This document shows positions 47,501 to 57,663 of a stretch of DNA of 64,000 nt, in pieces. The stretch comes from Ischnura elegans (lineage: Eukaryota; Arthropoda; Insecta; Odonata; Coenagrionidae). The DNA is taken from positions 38,297,644-38,361,643 of the forward strand of contig NC_060251.1 in assembly GCF_921293095.1 (NCBI RefSeq), read 5' to 3'. The position numbers and the translations under genes are program-made. The notes beneath the pieces are model-generated. The model was not told the DNA's origin. It saw only the letters and a list, made by a program, of their open reading frames with translations, and made no database searches. The first letter of the stretch is position 1. Each line of letters begins with the position of its first letter.

Positions 47501-50500
47501 TTCACCCTCTTTATTCGGCTATGCCCTTTGCGAAAAATCGAAAGAGAAAAAAAAATGATTCGCCATGAACGGGAATCGTATCCGGATCCTCCGATTTTCG
47601 GTCTAATACTTTCGCCAGTTAGCTACCAAATATTTTCTTTTTCCCCTCCTCCAAGCTGAATAATACACTATTGCGTCATCCTTAGGCTTATTGATAGGTA
47701 CAATGTGATTGGATAAAAGTTTTTACTGCACACGTTGCGTACTGGAGAATTTACCGTAGAGGAACGACATACCTGGGTAGCTGTGCTGAGATTGAAAATA
47801 TGTATCAGTTTGGGCATCCTGCCTTTGGTATGAACATGGTTAAAAATCTCATGTTATAGATAGAAGAGTCCGTAATCCAACATTGCGATACGTCCATTAA
47901 TAATAAGTAGCTACCAACAACTGTTGTTGAAGAAAGATGCTCGAGATATATTGTATACCAAACAGGGCTTCAACCAAGGAGTAGGAGGGGAAAGAGATTC
48001 GTGGAGTCAATTAATTTATGCTCTAAGAAAAAAATTGAATAAAAGTTAGGTCTCGACAGAATATGCTAAAACAATCAAGCTCAGATGCTGATCCCCCTAA
48101 TTTTTACTGTCATTTTTCTTTCTATCGTTTTTATGCAAAGTAAGAGATACATAAATTAGGTAGGGAACAAATGGAAGGTAAAATCGAATGAATGGTCCCC
48201 AAAGTAGTCAAAGAAAAATTTCTTGGACTTGAAAAAAAACTTGAAAAAATTTAATGAGAATATGAGGAGAAGTCATCATAAAGAAGTGAAAGAAGTTGGA
48301 ATGAAGAGGTGTGAAAATGAGAGGGCAACTGCGAATCCATCATCGGAATATGGTGTTAATTATAATTACGGATCAAAGTATTGAAATTTTTTTATTCAAA
48401 GATATGTAAACCAAAGGAGAAAGCTCATGACAGAAAATTTGGTTATGAAAATGATGCAAAATGGATCTGCATTTCAGTGAACATTGATCCTGAATTTATG
48501 TCACTACCACATACTAAATGTCCCGTGACCATACTTCGTCATCACTGCTTCTATATGAAAGGCAATTTCTATTGAAAAATTACAAAAAAAATGAATAATA
48601 CTCATGAAAAAATGTAAAATTTAACGTGAAAAATTATTTATATGGCTCATGGTTACGGCTCGAGTGCCAATAAATCGAAGTAGGTACTGTGGCTGAAGCC
48701 GAAGTACGGCCAGCACCATTTACTAAATACTTCTTCTGTATCCTTTTCATCCCTATACAAAATCAGTGTCCTACAGGACTATAGTGTCCCAGGTGTAAAG
48801 AGTCCACGGAGCACATACCCTCCGTTTTGTTTGCTCACCTCCGACGAAGGAAACTCCTCTGTGGTCGGTGAAGAATCCAAGGGGTGCTGGTTCCCTGGCC
48901 GCTGCCGCAGCTGATAGGGAATCCCCCAGAGTCATAATCACATCGATATCTCCCGGTCGGAGTTGGTGAACGCTTGTCGGAGATCTACAAGATCTCCACG
49001 CGGGTTTATCTTCTATGTAGTGACAGGGAAATTTAGTGTCATCTGGGATTCTGTCTTGGAGGATCTTCCACCATTCACTGGGATCGTAGGCGCTTGCTGT
49101 GAGTTCCTGTTAGGGAAAAATGACAGGAATTACTCTCATTAGTTTTTTTTGTAATTTTCCACCGAGAGATATAACATGACTTACAAATTAAATATTTTTC
49201 TAGGTATTTTAACCCATTAGTCTTGCCTCTAAGTGGCATCAAAAATGTATACATTTTCAGCTCTATTCAGGCCCGTGTACTTTTGTGATGCACAGTTTAA
49301 TGACGAAATATGTAGCTGCCACAATAATTATTGGTGAGAAGAAAATGTTCACATTTTAGAAATGAGAATTCATGAAATTTAATGTCGCCAAAAAGCAAAA
49401 AAGGTTGAAAACTGCTAAGTTATCAGCTAAGTGTTTCGTGGGACACCAGAGACATCTTAAGTTGCAGACAGCACATCAATAAGGACAGCGTCCGTCTAAA
49501 AACGTCCTAGTAATGACTGCTGCCTCATTGCTTTGGAAATTGTTTTGCTAGAATTCTCAAATAATATCCTCCCCTATATATTTTCTTATTGCCATACCAC
49601 CGAAAACAAAACTGATTTGGCCTTTACCTCGGGTTTTTTTCCAACAAGTTAGTAATTAAACATGCATGAACATCCATGCCTTGGAGAAGGGCAACTTACA
49701 CAGGCGGGACTCGTACCCGCGGTGTCTTTTAGTAGGTAAGGGTGGGCTTTTCCCTGAAGGGCAACTCCTCTAAAAGGTGTTTATTGCACTGTCATAATGT
49801 ATTGCACGATGAAAGGTTGTTGCGATCCTGCCTTTTTCATTAATATACTTGCAATACACTATTTCCAGAAGCAAGTAGTTGACATTTTACGCGGCTCTCT
49901 GTCATAAACTATACTCTCAGCTACTGCTCACTAAACACCAGCTTGGCATTAAGAATTTTTCTTTTACGATTTCATGCGTTTTTTAAAAATGAACCATAAT
50001 TCTCTTATGTTGTTCACTTACTGATTTACGTTTTAATTACCCAAAAAGGAAGTGTTAAGGGATTCTGAATATAAATACATGATCATGGGAAAAATCTTAA
50101 GAATACAACCAGGTCCCGTCAGGGTTAAAATGCAGCTGAGTTTATGCGTCGATGTCATAGTCTGAAAAAGTGTAGGGAAACAAATTTCAGTTCAGTAATG
50201 AAATAATTGCTTAGCCTTAAAAGCCATATAGTATCTTGCCAATTGGTTATTTTCAAGTATTTTTGGTGATTTTAATTCTTAAATTCGCTTAGTTCAGTAC
50301 TATTCAAGAATTGTAATCAATTAGCGGTATGTATCATAAGTATCATTTGGTCCAACCAACTTTTTAGGGGAATACTCCGTAAGTTGTACATATACTTGAC
50401 CAAAGACCGTTAATATTTTTTTATGCATTACTGGACCACAAACCTTAGTCTCCCAGCACACACACCGATTATGGACGGCCGATATAATATCGACCGTCCT

Positions 50501-50923
50501 CATTCCAATAGTGGATAATGGGAGGATATGGGAACTTACAACCTGACCGAATACGCACATTTAGCGATAAAAGTCGGTTGATCACGACAACCATGCAAGT
50601 GACCGTATGATCGTTTAAAATCCGGTGCAAGGAGCGCTTCAACGATAAAATATTGGCCGGTTTTTTACCGGCCGTCCAATATCGGTTTGTGCAAGGAAAC
50701 TTAGCTTCTGGCAGTGCTTCAAATCGGTGCCAACTCCGAAAAAATGTGTAATGGACGATGCCTGACTTACCGGCATTGTCGATCCGTTCAAAACCATGGC
50801 AAGCCTCTGACCAATTTCATAGAAGCGCTGTTCCCATCTCTGGATCAATGAACTATCAGCCTCGTGGAGACCAACCACCGCGACAAGCAGTAACCCTAGC
50901 GCCGGAGCAAGCTTCATCTTCAT
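38401..50923 (-). CDS. PLB1-like: Gene B: phospholipase B1-like secreted GDSL lipase, 7 exons (complete)
   Basis: Coding exons: 50923-50771, 49106-48839, 42521-42295, 42202-42043, 41921-41767, 39768-39585, 38561-38401. The joined frame is 435 aa plus TGA. The signal peptide is in residues 1 to about 24. Block I is GDS at 112-114 (Ser114) after VHQLRPGDIDV. Block III is GHNN at 223-226: the oxyanion Asn225 is kept, but the usual following Asp is Asn. Block V is DCFH at 371-374. Exon lengths and intron phases mirror gene A, so this is a tandem duplicate. Part of exon 5 is copied again at 40617-40746. The first intron could also receive the orphan exon at 61.3 kb. A secreted lipase/phospholipase role follows from the family; the substrate is unknown. 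Confidence 0.9.
39089..39229 (+). ncRNA. Long hairpin with a hammerhead-ribozyme-like core (Penelope-type repeat)
   Basis: Arms 39089-39140 and 39176-39229 are near-perfect inverses (GTTGCAGAAAAGTTTCTCGG and on). The apical part reads CTGAGGA (39141-39147), a GATC/GATC stem (39149-39152 with 39164-39167), then GAAACGTC (39168-39175). This is the hammerhead core CUGANGA - stem II - GAAA - UH, with stem III reduced to one pair and the hairpin arms as stem I. Such minimal type I motifs are known from Penelope-like retroelements. It lies within gene B intron 6, antisense. Confidence 0.6.
39585..39768 (-). CDS. PLB1-like: Gene B exon 6 (block V DxxH)
   Basis: The acceptor TTATTTGCAG opens ACDDRYKNKDDFTVVWQPFF. 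Later TADCFHLNQRGSAL carries the catalytic Asp371 and His374. The donor is TTAG|GTAAGA, phase 1. It is 184 nt, as in gene A. Confidence 0.92.
40617..40746 (-). pseudogene. Partial tandem copy of gene B exon 5
   Basis: It repeats 130 of the 155 bases of gene B exon 5 (41767-41896), including the donor flank GTATTA. The frame is open: RACELIRQVICPCLLVTPDL, then MSAVVREYQKKEKEL. The 5' 25 bases and the acceptor are missing and are replaced by a poly-G/C run. Without an acceptor it is probably not spliced in. Intron sequence beyond the donor is duplicated too, so this is a genomic duplication, not retroposition. Confidence 0.8.
40827..41550 (+). mobile_element. Internally deleted mariner element, TA-flanked
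   Basis: Inverted ends: CAGGGTCGTATCCAGAAGTA at the left, and on the opposite strand at the right CAGGGTGGTTTACAAAAGTA. TA dinucleotides flank it (40825-40826, 41551-41552). Inside, a transposase N-terminus reads MEQNLKQRYAIKFCYKLGKS, has a stop codon, and continues with SLIFEWHKLFREGRELVED. The C-terminal catalytic part NWKLHRDNAPCHGAWIVRDL follows directly, so the central region with the first catalytic Asp is deleted. It is non-autonomous. Confidence 0.85.
41767..41921 (-). CDS. PLB1-like: Gene B exon 5
   Basis: The acceptor TTCAACAG and a split codon give DTTLSARYQGSRACEILRQ, then CPCLLVTPDL and MSAVVREYQKKEEEL. The donor GTATTA is a weak match to consensus but keeps the phase-0 junction seen in gene A. 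The first 130 bases from the donor end have a near-identical tandem copy at 40617-40746. Confidence 0.88.
42043..42202 (-). CDS. PLB1-like: Gene B exon 4 (block III, GHNN)
   Basis: The acceptor CCTCCAG opens LINILIGHNNICSYHCTD. It keeps the catalytic-pocket Asn but replaces the Asp of GxND by Asn. The exon ends VNLISVLG with donor CTAG|GTAAGT, phase 1. It is 160 nt like its gene A counterpart. Confidence 0.92.
42295..42521 (-). CDS. PLB1-like: Gene B exon 3
   Basis: The acceptor CTTTTTCAG and a split Gly codon give GGEKTWREYTTLPNILKVFN, then YGYSTGKGTFFSKPAQLNVA. The TTLPNILK-FN sequence is close to known PLB1 repeats. The donor is TGGAAG|GTGACT, phase 0. Its 227 nt equals gene A exon 3. Confidence 0.92.
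43074..45376 (-). mobile_element. TAGGGTRGTTTCC-family MITE, copy 3, split by an insertion
   Basis: 43074-43133 matches the first 60 bp of copy 2. Homology resumes after about 44743 and ends at CGGAAACCACCCTA (45376). The interruption is a separate element at 43134-44742. The copy has diverged more than copies 1 and 2. Confidence 0.75.
43134..44742. mobile_element. 1.6-kb non-autonomous DNA element nested in a MITE
   Basis: Termini are inverted: AGGGCTATTCTGTATC at the left and GTTACAGAATAGCCCT at the right. The flanking sequences share TAAG. CG-rich subterminal blocks with ATTGCGCCGCCGCTA and CGCTATC motifs lie near both ends. No transposase frame is recognised; the interior is AT-rich. Confidence 0.65.
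45514..45565 (+). repeat. TAGGGTRGTTTCC-family terminal fragment, copy 4
   Basis: TAGGGTGGTTTCCTATTATT repeats the terminal sequence of copies 1-3. The rest of the element is absent or unrecognisable. Confidence 0.5.
46786..46945 (-). repeat. tRNA-derived SINE, copy 1
   Basis: The minus strand starts CGGTAGCTTGACTGGCTAAA, has GATCATGATTCAGATCC in the B-box position and ends ACCGTGGCTAGTCCCGGTAT. It aligns along its length to the interrupted copy at 47096-47632. Confidence 0.6.
47096..47632 (-). repeat. tRNA-derived SINE, copy 2, interrupted by a foldback MITE
   Basis: The minus strand starts GGTAGCTAACTGGCGAAAGT (A box), then GGATACGATTCCCG (B box), and ends ACCGTGGCTAGTCCCGGTAA. A 372-bp foldback element splits it at 47158-47529. 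Confidence 0.65.
47158..47529. mobile_element. 372-bp foldback MITE inside a SINE
   Basis: 126-bp arms: 47158-47283 (AAAGGGCATAGCCGAGTAAA ... CTAGAGGCCCACC) and 47404-47529 (the inverse). The core is AT-rich. A related arm with AGCAAGCTG and GATCTCAAATCGGATAACC occurs at 58690-58805. Confidence 0.75.
48839..49106 (-). CDS. PLB1-like: Gene B exon 2 (GDS nucleophile, block I)
   Basis: The acceptor CCCTAACAG precedes ELTASAYDPSEWWKILQD. Then follow two cysteines, SVHQLRPGDIDVIMTLGDS and a run of alanines. GDS is the catalytic motif. The exon ends VSFVGG with donor GGAG|GTGAGC in phase 1 (268 nt). It is G+C-richer than its surroundings and lacks a start codon, so it is easy to overlook. Confidence 0.92.
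49655..49775 (-). repeat. tRNA-like SINE fragment
   Basis: The minus strand has CCTTACCTACTAAAAGACAC and CGCGGGTACGAGTCCCGCC, a B-box-like motif. The surrounding sequence does not fold as a cloverleaf by eye. It lies between gene B exons 1 and 2. Confidence 0.35.
50771..50923 (-). CDS. PLB1-like: Gene B exon 1 (signal peptide)
   Basis: It encodes residues 1-51 from ATG 50923; a second in-frame ATG lies two codons on. The hydrophobic core ALGLLLVAVVGL is followed by a polar HEADSS stretch, a clear signal peptide. The donor is ATGCCG|GTAAGT, phase 0. The end of the exon, LNGSTMP, resembles LNGVTFP of the orphan exon at 61260. Confidence 0.87.
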
Positions 50924-50982
50924 CCACTCTTCTTTCGCCCTTATCCTCCTCGATTGTCTTCTTCTACTAATTGCTGGACGGC

Positions 50983-50988
50983 GACTGA
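50983..50988 (-). promoter_or_regulatory. Possible initiator TCAGTC of gene B
   Basis: TCAGTC fits the arthropod Inr consensus and would give a 5' UTR of about 63 nt before ATG 50923. I see no TATA box about 30 bp upstream. Confidence 0.35.
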
Positions 50989-51284
50989 AGGCCTCGGAGA
51001 GGCTCTCTGGTTTTGGAAGTGACCAGATTTACTTTTTTGGATGGGGGAGGTCATACCGAGTGCAGTAATTCGGGATGGGCCGCGGGGGGAGAGGCTGAGT
51101 GTCTGCGGGTACATATATCCAGTACCGAAAACCGGTTGCAGCTGAGATGAAGTAACTGGTTAAGTTTGGCATCGGTGGACAAAAATCCAGATTTCACTTT
51201 CTATCCCATCTGAGGGAAAGGTTTCTCCCCAACTTATTGTATTTATTTTGTACATTATATTTGGAGAGTCTGCAGAACAAGTGA

Positions 51285-51425
51285 CTTTGTACACATTCAC
51301 GCGCACGGGTGCAAAGCTAAATACACCAAAGGATGAAGTTCGCCATGAAAAAATAGTTGACTTAGCCGGGATTCGAACCCGGATCTCCCGATTGCCGGTC
51401 AGGTGTGTTAGCCAGTTAGTTTCAA
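51285..51425 (-). repeat. tRNA-derived SINE (15-kb family), minus copy
   Basis: The minus strand contains CTAACTGGCTAACACACCTG and GATCCGGGTTCGAATCCCGG, a good B box, then the family body with TTCATCCTTTGGTGTA. It pairs with the opposite-strand copy 350 bp away. Confidence 0.65.
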
Positions 51426-51699
51426 ATCATTTTATTTCCAGCTTTTTTTTTCCAAGGTAGTTCTCAGATACATATTGTTCCTTACAATGTTTCAGTAATT
51501 CCCCCTTTTGGCAGTGAATTGAAATGAGTTACCTTTAATAAATATTATTGTAAACAATCAAAAAATAAATAAAAATAAAGTAAAATTGAAGTGATAAACA
51601 ATAAGGGGGAAGTATGTAGCATTTCTTTCTATAAATATATATTTTCTCCTTTGTTTTTCCTTTTCTTCTAAGCGGCCGTCTCTTCCAGCTTTCTGATTA

Positions 51700-51900
51700 C
51701 CCAAACCACCAAGCTATTTTTTCAGAGCGTACTTCGGGATGGTTTTACCGCTCTGAGAAAGCTCCGCTCTATTGGTGGTGTAACTGGCTATCCTGACACA
51801 CCTGACCGGCAATAGGGAGATCCGGGTTGGAATCCTAGCTTAGTCAAATAATTTTTCAAGTTGAACTTCATCCTTTGGTGTTTTGTATGTGGAGAGTTTG
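51700..51900 (+). repeat. tRNA-derived SINE (15-kb family), plus copy
   Basis: GGTGGTGTAACTGGCTATCC then GATCCGGGTTGGAATCCTAG, then TTGAACTTCATCCTTTGGTG. Preceded by CGCTCTGAGAAAGCTCCGCT. Tail-to-tail or head-to-head pairs of this family also occur at 15.0 kb. Confidence 0.6.
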
Positions 51901-52261
51901 GAGCACTGCTAAAAGCTAAGGCTTGTGTACAAAAATCTGAAGGTTCAAGCGCGATGGATTGGAATTTTTCCATATTGAAATAAATAATTGCAATTTTCCA
52001 CTACTATTTTCTTGGAAATCGTATAGTCATGGAAAATCGTTAGTATTTATTTCAATAAAAACTAGGTTTTTGGTCTAGCAATGCATCTAAAACGATTACG
52101 GTCTTTAGCCAAGAAACAGTAGAACTGCCGGAGTATTCCCTCAAGAGTTGGTAAGGCCAATCGATTCTTTTCACGACATTTATAACTATAATGTGTTAGT
52201 CATTTTTATAATAAGTATACTTTCATGAGATTAATTTTGTGTTTAGAAATCATGTTCGTAC

Positions 52262-53555
52262 AATAGGGGAATGAGGGGCAGGTGTACGCATCTGACAAAC
52301 AATTATAAATATTATGCATTCCGGTTCAAAAAATAATTTTTATTTTTACACAATTTGATCACAGTTACATGAACTACAATACTTATCTTCCATTGCTGCC
52401 GAAAAAAATAAATAACTAATGCTATTCATCAGTATATCAGAGAAAAACAAACAGGAATCTTGCCCCTCATGTGGGGCAAATGTTCTCCTGTTATGGGGCA
52501 GGAGTCCAACCACCGTTTTCGCATGTGAACTTTCGTTTTCAAGAATATGCGGTGCTAGGTTCTTTCCTCCATGTTTTACATTCATTACACACTATCCAAT
52601 CAACAATTGGAGGATTTGAGCACAATTTTCCACAAACCCCACATTGATTATCAGTTTTTCCAGTGAAGTTAATGCCTAGTTTGCCGTCCACCATCCGCCG
52701 CTTAGCATTGCAACCTTAACCTTAATTTATCTTCGATATCTTCATGTATAGTTTCTGAGTATAGGGGAACTCATAAAAATTTCAGAGTTTTCCTTCGAGT
52801 TTTTACGCCGCTTATGCGCATGCAATTCTTTTGGATGTGGTCTAATGCTCTCAGGAGAGACATATGGCTGCATTATGCATATCTATGAATGAAACGCACC
52901 TAAAATTCTGAAATGATGCAATATTTACGAAGAGACCATTCATCAATGCCTCTACCAGCTGCAGTATAACGCACGGATTCTCCATTGTTCCTCCTCAGGG
53001 TAGCTACCTCTTAAATTTGTTTTCCTAATACTTTCCGATTGGTTTTTCTCCGTAAGTTCCGCATTTTCTCTCAATAAATTTATCAGCAAAGAACATGTGA
53101 TATTTATTACAGAAGCTATCAGGATATATATAAGCAATGGAATAAAATGGGGCCGCAGTCAGTGCAAGTGGGGCTAGAGTCCTAATGCGGACATTTGCCC
53201 CAACGGCACTTGCTACACCTAATACGCCATAGTACAACCACATGGTGATCTGTGAACCTGCTAACTGCATGAATTTTCGAGACAAAGAATGCATAAAAAG
53301 GATCGCTAGACAAATATTGTGGTTATATTAACGCCCAAAGCACAGATGAGAATTACGCGGTCCTACAATTTAGATAAAAGTTTCGTAAAAATGAAAAATA
53401 AGAAAAACTCACGTTCTGTCGTTCGCTGTCTTCCAATGAATGCACCCCTATGCTAAATTTGCTCACGTAAATGAAACTGATTGACTACAAGTGGCATCAT
53501 CCCGGCATCTATAGAAATATTTCAGAAAAGGAATCTTGCCCCTCACTACCCTTTT
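52262..53555 (-). mobile_element. 1.29-kb DNA transposon remnant with zinc-binding-like motif
   Basis: Inverted ends AATAGGGGAATGAGGGGCAG and CTTGCCCCTCACTACCC. On the minus strand near 52646-52560 the sequence reads QCGVCGKLC, then DWIVCNECKTWRK, a C-x2-C ... W-x2-C-x2-C-xx-W pattern. Similar cysteine clusters end some pogo/jerky and piggyBac-type transposases. No DDE residues can be placed, so the superfamily is open. Confidence 0.5.
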
Positions 53556-55383
53556 GGTAAAATCAAGCTTATTTTACCCCTACCTTAAGAATATCGCATC
53601 TATACCGACGGTTCCCCCTTTAACTGAGCACAATAGGTTCCACTAAATTCCTTGATGCATTGCCGAAGCAATTACTTCGTCGGATCATTTGTTTTCTCCA
53701 TATTCCAAAACCACTATCCTACATATCTGTGCAAACTATCCATCCACCGCAAAAGAGTTACTGCGATGTCCACCCATTCTAATTCTGACCTCCTTTACAT
53801 TGCTCAGAAAGACATAATTTTTAACTCTACTAGCGTTAATTTCATAACGGTGAAAAAGTGGGACGAATTACTTCCCTCTATATTTTACGGTTTGAATATT
53901 TGCAATATAAATGTTATTAAAGCATATCCCATGCTGTTTTAATTCCCCTCTTCCTCCCGAAGGTCCCATGTTTATCCTGTTTCAGATTTTATTCAGTTGT
54001 ATCCTTTTACCAATTTATAAATGGCCCGGCAAATTCAGCGGAGACAAACTCTCCATAAAGGTTCTCGGTTTACATAGCCCACCTAATTTTGTAAGTGACG
54101 AGTTAGTGAATAAAAAAGGAGTGTGCATTGAACAGAAGTTATTTGCAGACTTTTAAGCCGTTCCAGTGGGAAAAAGAGATGTTGTCCCGTATTATAAATG
54201 GGATGATAAAAAATAAAACTGCTCTTAAGTAAGCCATAATAGTCTTTTTAGAATGGCGTTACATTCGTAGATAAAGGTTGGAGAACGTTAACTAATATGC
54301 ATAGTATTTACTCAAGAAGGCTATCAATGAAAGCTATGATTTTTTAATCAATGCCCATTGCGTAGGTACCAAAATCTGAATTGAAGCGCTCCGTTAATCA
54401 CCTGGCTAGGGCAGCATTTCCTTGAACGGAGTCTTCCGCTCAAGGTCGCGCCTGTTTGAGACAACACCACGCAAGGAAGTTCATTCACCTTGGTCGGGTA
54501 TTGAACTCATTAAAACCCCTTAACTTATGCCGATTTCTTTCGCCCTACGTAGGTTAATTTCTTAAGGTTAATGAAATAGACGCAAGGTGAGCGAGCCAAT
54601 TTCCCTTTACGAGTATGCACATAAGTCGCATAACAGATAAAAACTGGTTCATGGAAGTGCCATAAGGCTCTGACTTCAGTTGAATATTCTAATTAGACCA
54701 TTCATAAAACATGTTTTTAATAGCGACTATTCGTGTTTCCAAACCACGAGTGAACTTTAATTTTTTTTCGAAATTATAGTTGCTTGTATCCTCCATTGTG
54801 AACGTGTAAACACTGTAAAGAAAACACTACTGTTCGACGGAGATACCTGAAAAATTTCAAGGCCCAAACCTATTAAATTTTTCATTAATAAAAAATGTGA
54901 ATATTAACAAAATCAGTAAAGGAACTTTAATTTTATTTTTTATTTAACTAAAATTAAAAATTACTTGAAATTAGATTTTTTGCTCTTACCACAAACAAGA
55001 GGGGAGTATATTGTTTTGGAAATTTTTAATTTATATGAGAACGTTTAATTCTTGGATCAGTAGTTATTAAATATAGTACCACTTTGGATCGGCATACGGC
55101 ACATTGTCCGTCGGATGGGACGTTAACCCGTAGTACTCTCGGTACCTTTTGTTTTTAGCAGTGTATGGATGGCACCCTCTCTATGGTCATCTTTTGCCAT
55201 TCTGTCATAGCGCAGATGATCTTCACTGCCTGACGTGTCTTCCAAATGTGCTATATACCAGTTGTGTAGCCAGTGGTGAGGTATCGAAAATATCAAAGCC
55301 CCTCCCTGAGCAAGAAATGGTTTTCGATTTTGGCCTTATATAATTGATTACTGCACCAGCTCCAGATTCCTGGAGAAACAATA

Positions 55384-55995
55384 CAGGGTGTTCCAGGTGA
55401 AATCTGCAGTACTTCAGGATACGGTAGCGGAGATTTTTTTAAGCACTACAGTCTATAACATGGGGTCAAAACTCCCAAGCTACTGAGATATGGCAACGCA
55501 TACATATTTTTTCGATGCACTTTGCAGTTACCTTGAAAACGGTTTTTTCCTGGCAATCCAGCCTTTTCGATATTTTACTGAATACTTTGGATTTTAAGGG
55601 CATTAAATAATTAAAATTGGACGAAAATGTGCGTTTATAATTGTTTGGAACAATCATTGAGCTAAATTTGACGAGAGCTTTGAGAGAGTATCCACAATAC
55701 GATTGCGCATTTTCTCTCATTTTCAAATCAATTGTTTCGGACAATGATAATCGCAAATTTTCGTCCAACCTTCATTATTTAATGTCCATAAAAATCCAGG
55801 GTATTAATTACAATATCGAAAAGTATGAAAATCCTAGAAAAAATGTTCATGGTAATTGTTAAGTGCATTCGAAAAAATGTTTGCGTTGCCATAACGCAGT
55901 AACTTAGGAGTGGCGACCCCATGCTTACAGGACATAAAATAATAAGAATTTTCTCCCCTAGTTTCTCCAAAAGTATTTCAGATTCCTCCTGAATA
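55384..55995. mobile_element. Foldback MITE (CAGGGTGTT family), copy 2
   Basis: Starts CAGGGTGTTCCAGGTGAAAT; the right half repeats the left half in inverse (for example GGACGAAAATGTGCG against CGCAAATTTTCGTCC, and GACCCCATG against CATGGGGTC). It is 612 bp without an interruption. The two opposing open frames are consequences of the inverse symmetry. Confidence 0.75.
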
Positions 55996-56039
55996 AGTCT
56001 GTGTAATTGCTATAATTTTATATTTTGTATCTGTGCCGC

Positions 56040-56245
56040 AGTAGCCGCCACAACATGGAGTTAGACCGGTGGATAGGTGTTCGACTCCCAATAGGACGGC
56101 CCACGTTCGATTCTCGGTGTCTCTTTCCGGATAAATTCCAGAATGTTCGCGGAAGTTTTGGCGCGGTAATCGAGAGAGTCCTCCGCCAATATATAAGCTA
56201 GCCATCTCGACTACCAAAGTCTGTATTTTGAAGTGACAATAAACG
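56040..56245 (+). repeat. tRNA-derived SINE
   Basis: GGAGTTAGACCGGTGGATAG gives an A-box-like word, and GCCCACGTTCGATTCTCGG carries the B box GTTCGATTC about 45 bp later. The body ends GACAATAAACGCTCC. Confidence 0.6.
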
Positions 56246-57023
56246 CTCCTCTACAGCAACCTCATAAGGGTATTATTCAGCGTAACAATTGCTACATTTT
56301 TTATGATATTAATTTTATAAGTAACCATAATTAGGGATGTATTGATATTGATAGAAGAACACCTTCAAACTACCCTCATCCCGTAGAAAGGAAATACTCA
56401 AATGGCCGTATAATTCTCCCACGGCTCGTCCACCTTGCAAATCAAAAATGTCACTGCGTTGGGGTGCGGGAATGGGGAGAAATTCTACAGGGAACCAAAT
56501 CATCCCGAATTCATTTTCTGGTAATTTTATCCTCTGCTCTCTCCCAATGCCTAAGCGCTGTTACTTTCCTTTCAATTTCGTTTTCCATTTCTTCCTGTTC
56601 CTTTCCCTCTCTACCTCCCAATTTCAGCCAACGCCCTTGAAGATAATCGCTGGCTATAAAACAGCTCCACACCTTCGCCATCTCCTGAAATCATTTCCTC
56701 TTCCATCCTTCCGCGAAACGTGGAATTCGAAAAAATGCTCGGAGAATTATTCTATTGGTGATGATGAAAGTAAACCCTTGTATTGCTTTATGTTGTAGTA
56801 GAAGGAGATTTTTCATGAAATTTCTTCCGTGATTTGCATCATCATTCAGTTTATTTACACTAAGGATCCTTTGGGAAATGGCGGTACGGCTCGAGTCGTA
56901 CTTAGCCTTAAATGCTTCTAATTCTCGTAACGCTTACTTGTTTGCCACATCGGTATTTAAGTTATTAAACGTACCTAGCAGGCTAATAATGTGTATGCCA
57001 TTGTTGATATTTCGCTTGAGGGG

Positions 57024-57388
57024 CATCCATTAATTACGTGAGGCGTTCAGAGGGAGTACGGGGTTAGGCCGATTCCCACCTAATCTAACGTAATTTCATT
57101 TTCCATTAGAAACAGCGTAAAATTTAATTCTAGAACACGATCTGAATCTTAAATACTAGTTTTAACTAATCTTAAATAAAAATGATTGAGCAATTTGTTT
57201 TTTTAATGAATACAACGCAGTGAATAATAGATTAACGTATTTACACCGAAAATACGTGTTTTGAACGACCTCACGCGAGATTAGAGGGAGGGGAGGGGGT
57301 CTAGCCAAATCTCACGATATCTCATTATGGGGTAAGGAGGGCTCAAGAAATTGCCAAAATCATCTCACATAATTAATGGCTCCCCCTT
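57024..57388. mobile_element. MITE with CATTAATTACGTGAG ends
   Basis: Left GGGGCATCCATTAATTACGT-GAG and right CTCACATAATTAATGGCTCC are inverse. Inside, CGAGATTAGAGGGAGGGG and CAAATCTCACGATATCTC resemble the 14.4-kb element. Non-coding. Confidence 0.6.
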
Positions 57389-57663
57389 GCAATGGGGTTT
57401 TTCTAGACCCTGAAAGGAATTGCTCCGATCGGTAAACATTATGAGCGGTTGATGTCTTGCAGTTCTCACGCGATCAGAATTTTTTGTGTTGATAATTTTT
57501 CATTCCGAAGACTCGCTACGAAGGCACATTTCGTTTTCCGCACGATAATGTTAAAGTAAAATACCTTATAACTTTTTTTAAAGTTTCCAAGTAGGCTTCC
57601 GCGGAGATTATAATGATATTTAGTGATTTTTACGGGTATTCTTCCGCGTTTATCCATTTTGTA

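Noticed and set aside
53652-53942. 96-aa plus-strand frame
   Set aside because: No domain, no supporting splice signals, and base composition like the surrounding non-coding DNA.
55466-55768. 100-aa minus frame in the foldback element, with a similar one at 62954-63271
   Set aside because: Foldback symmetry yields matching frames on both strands; no start context and no domain.
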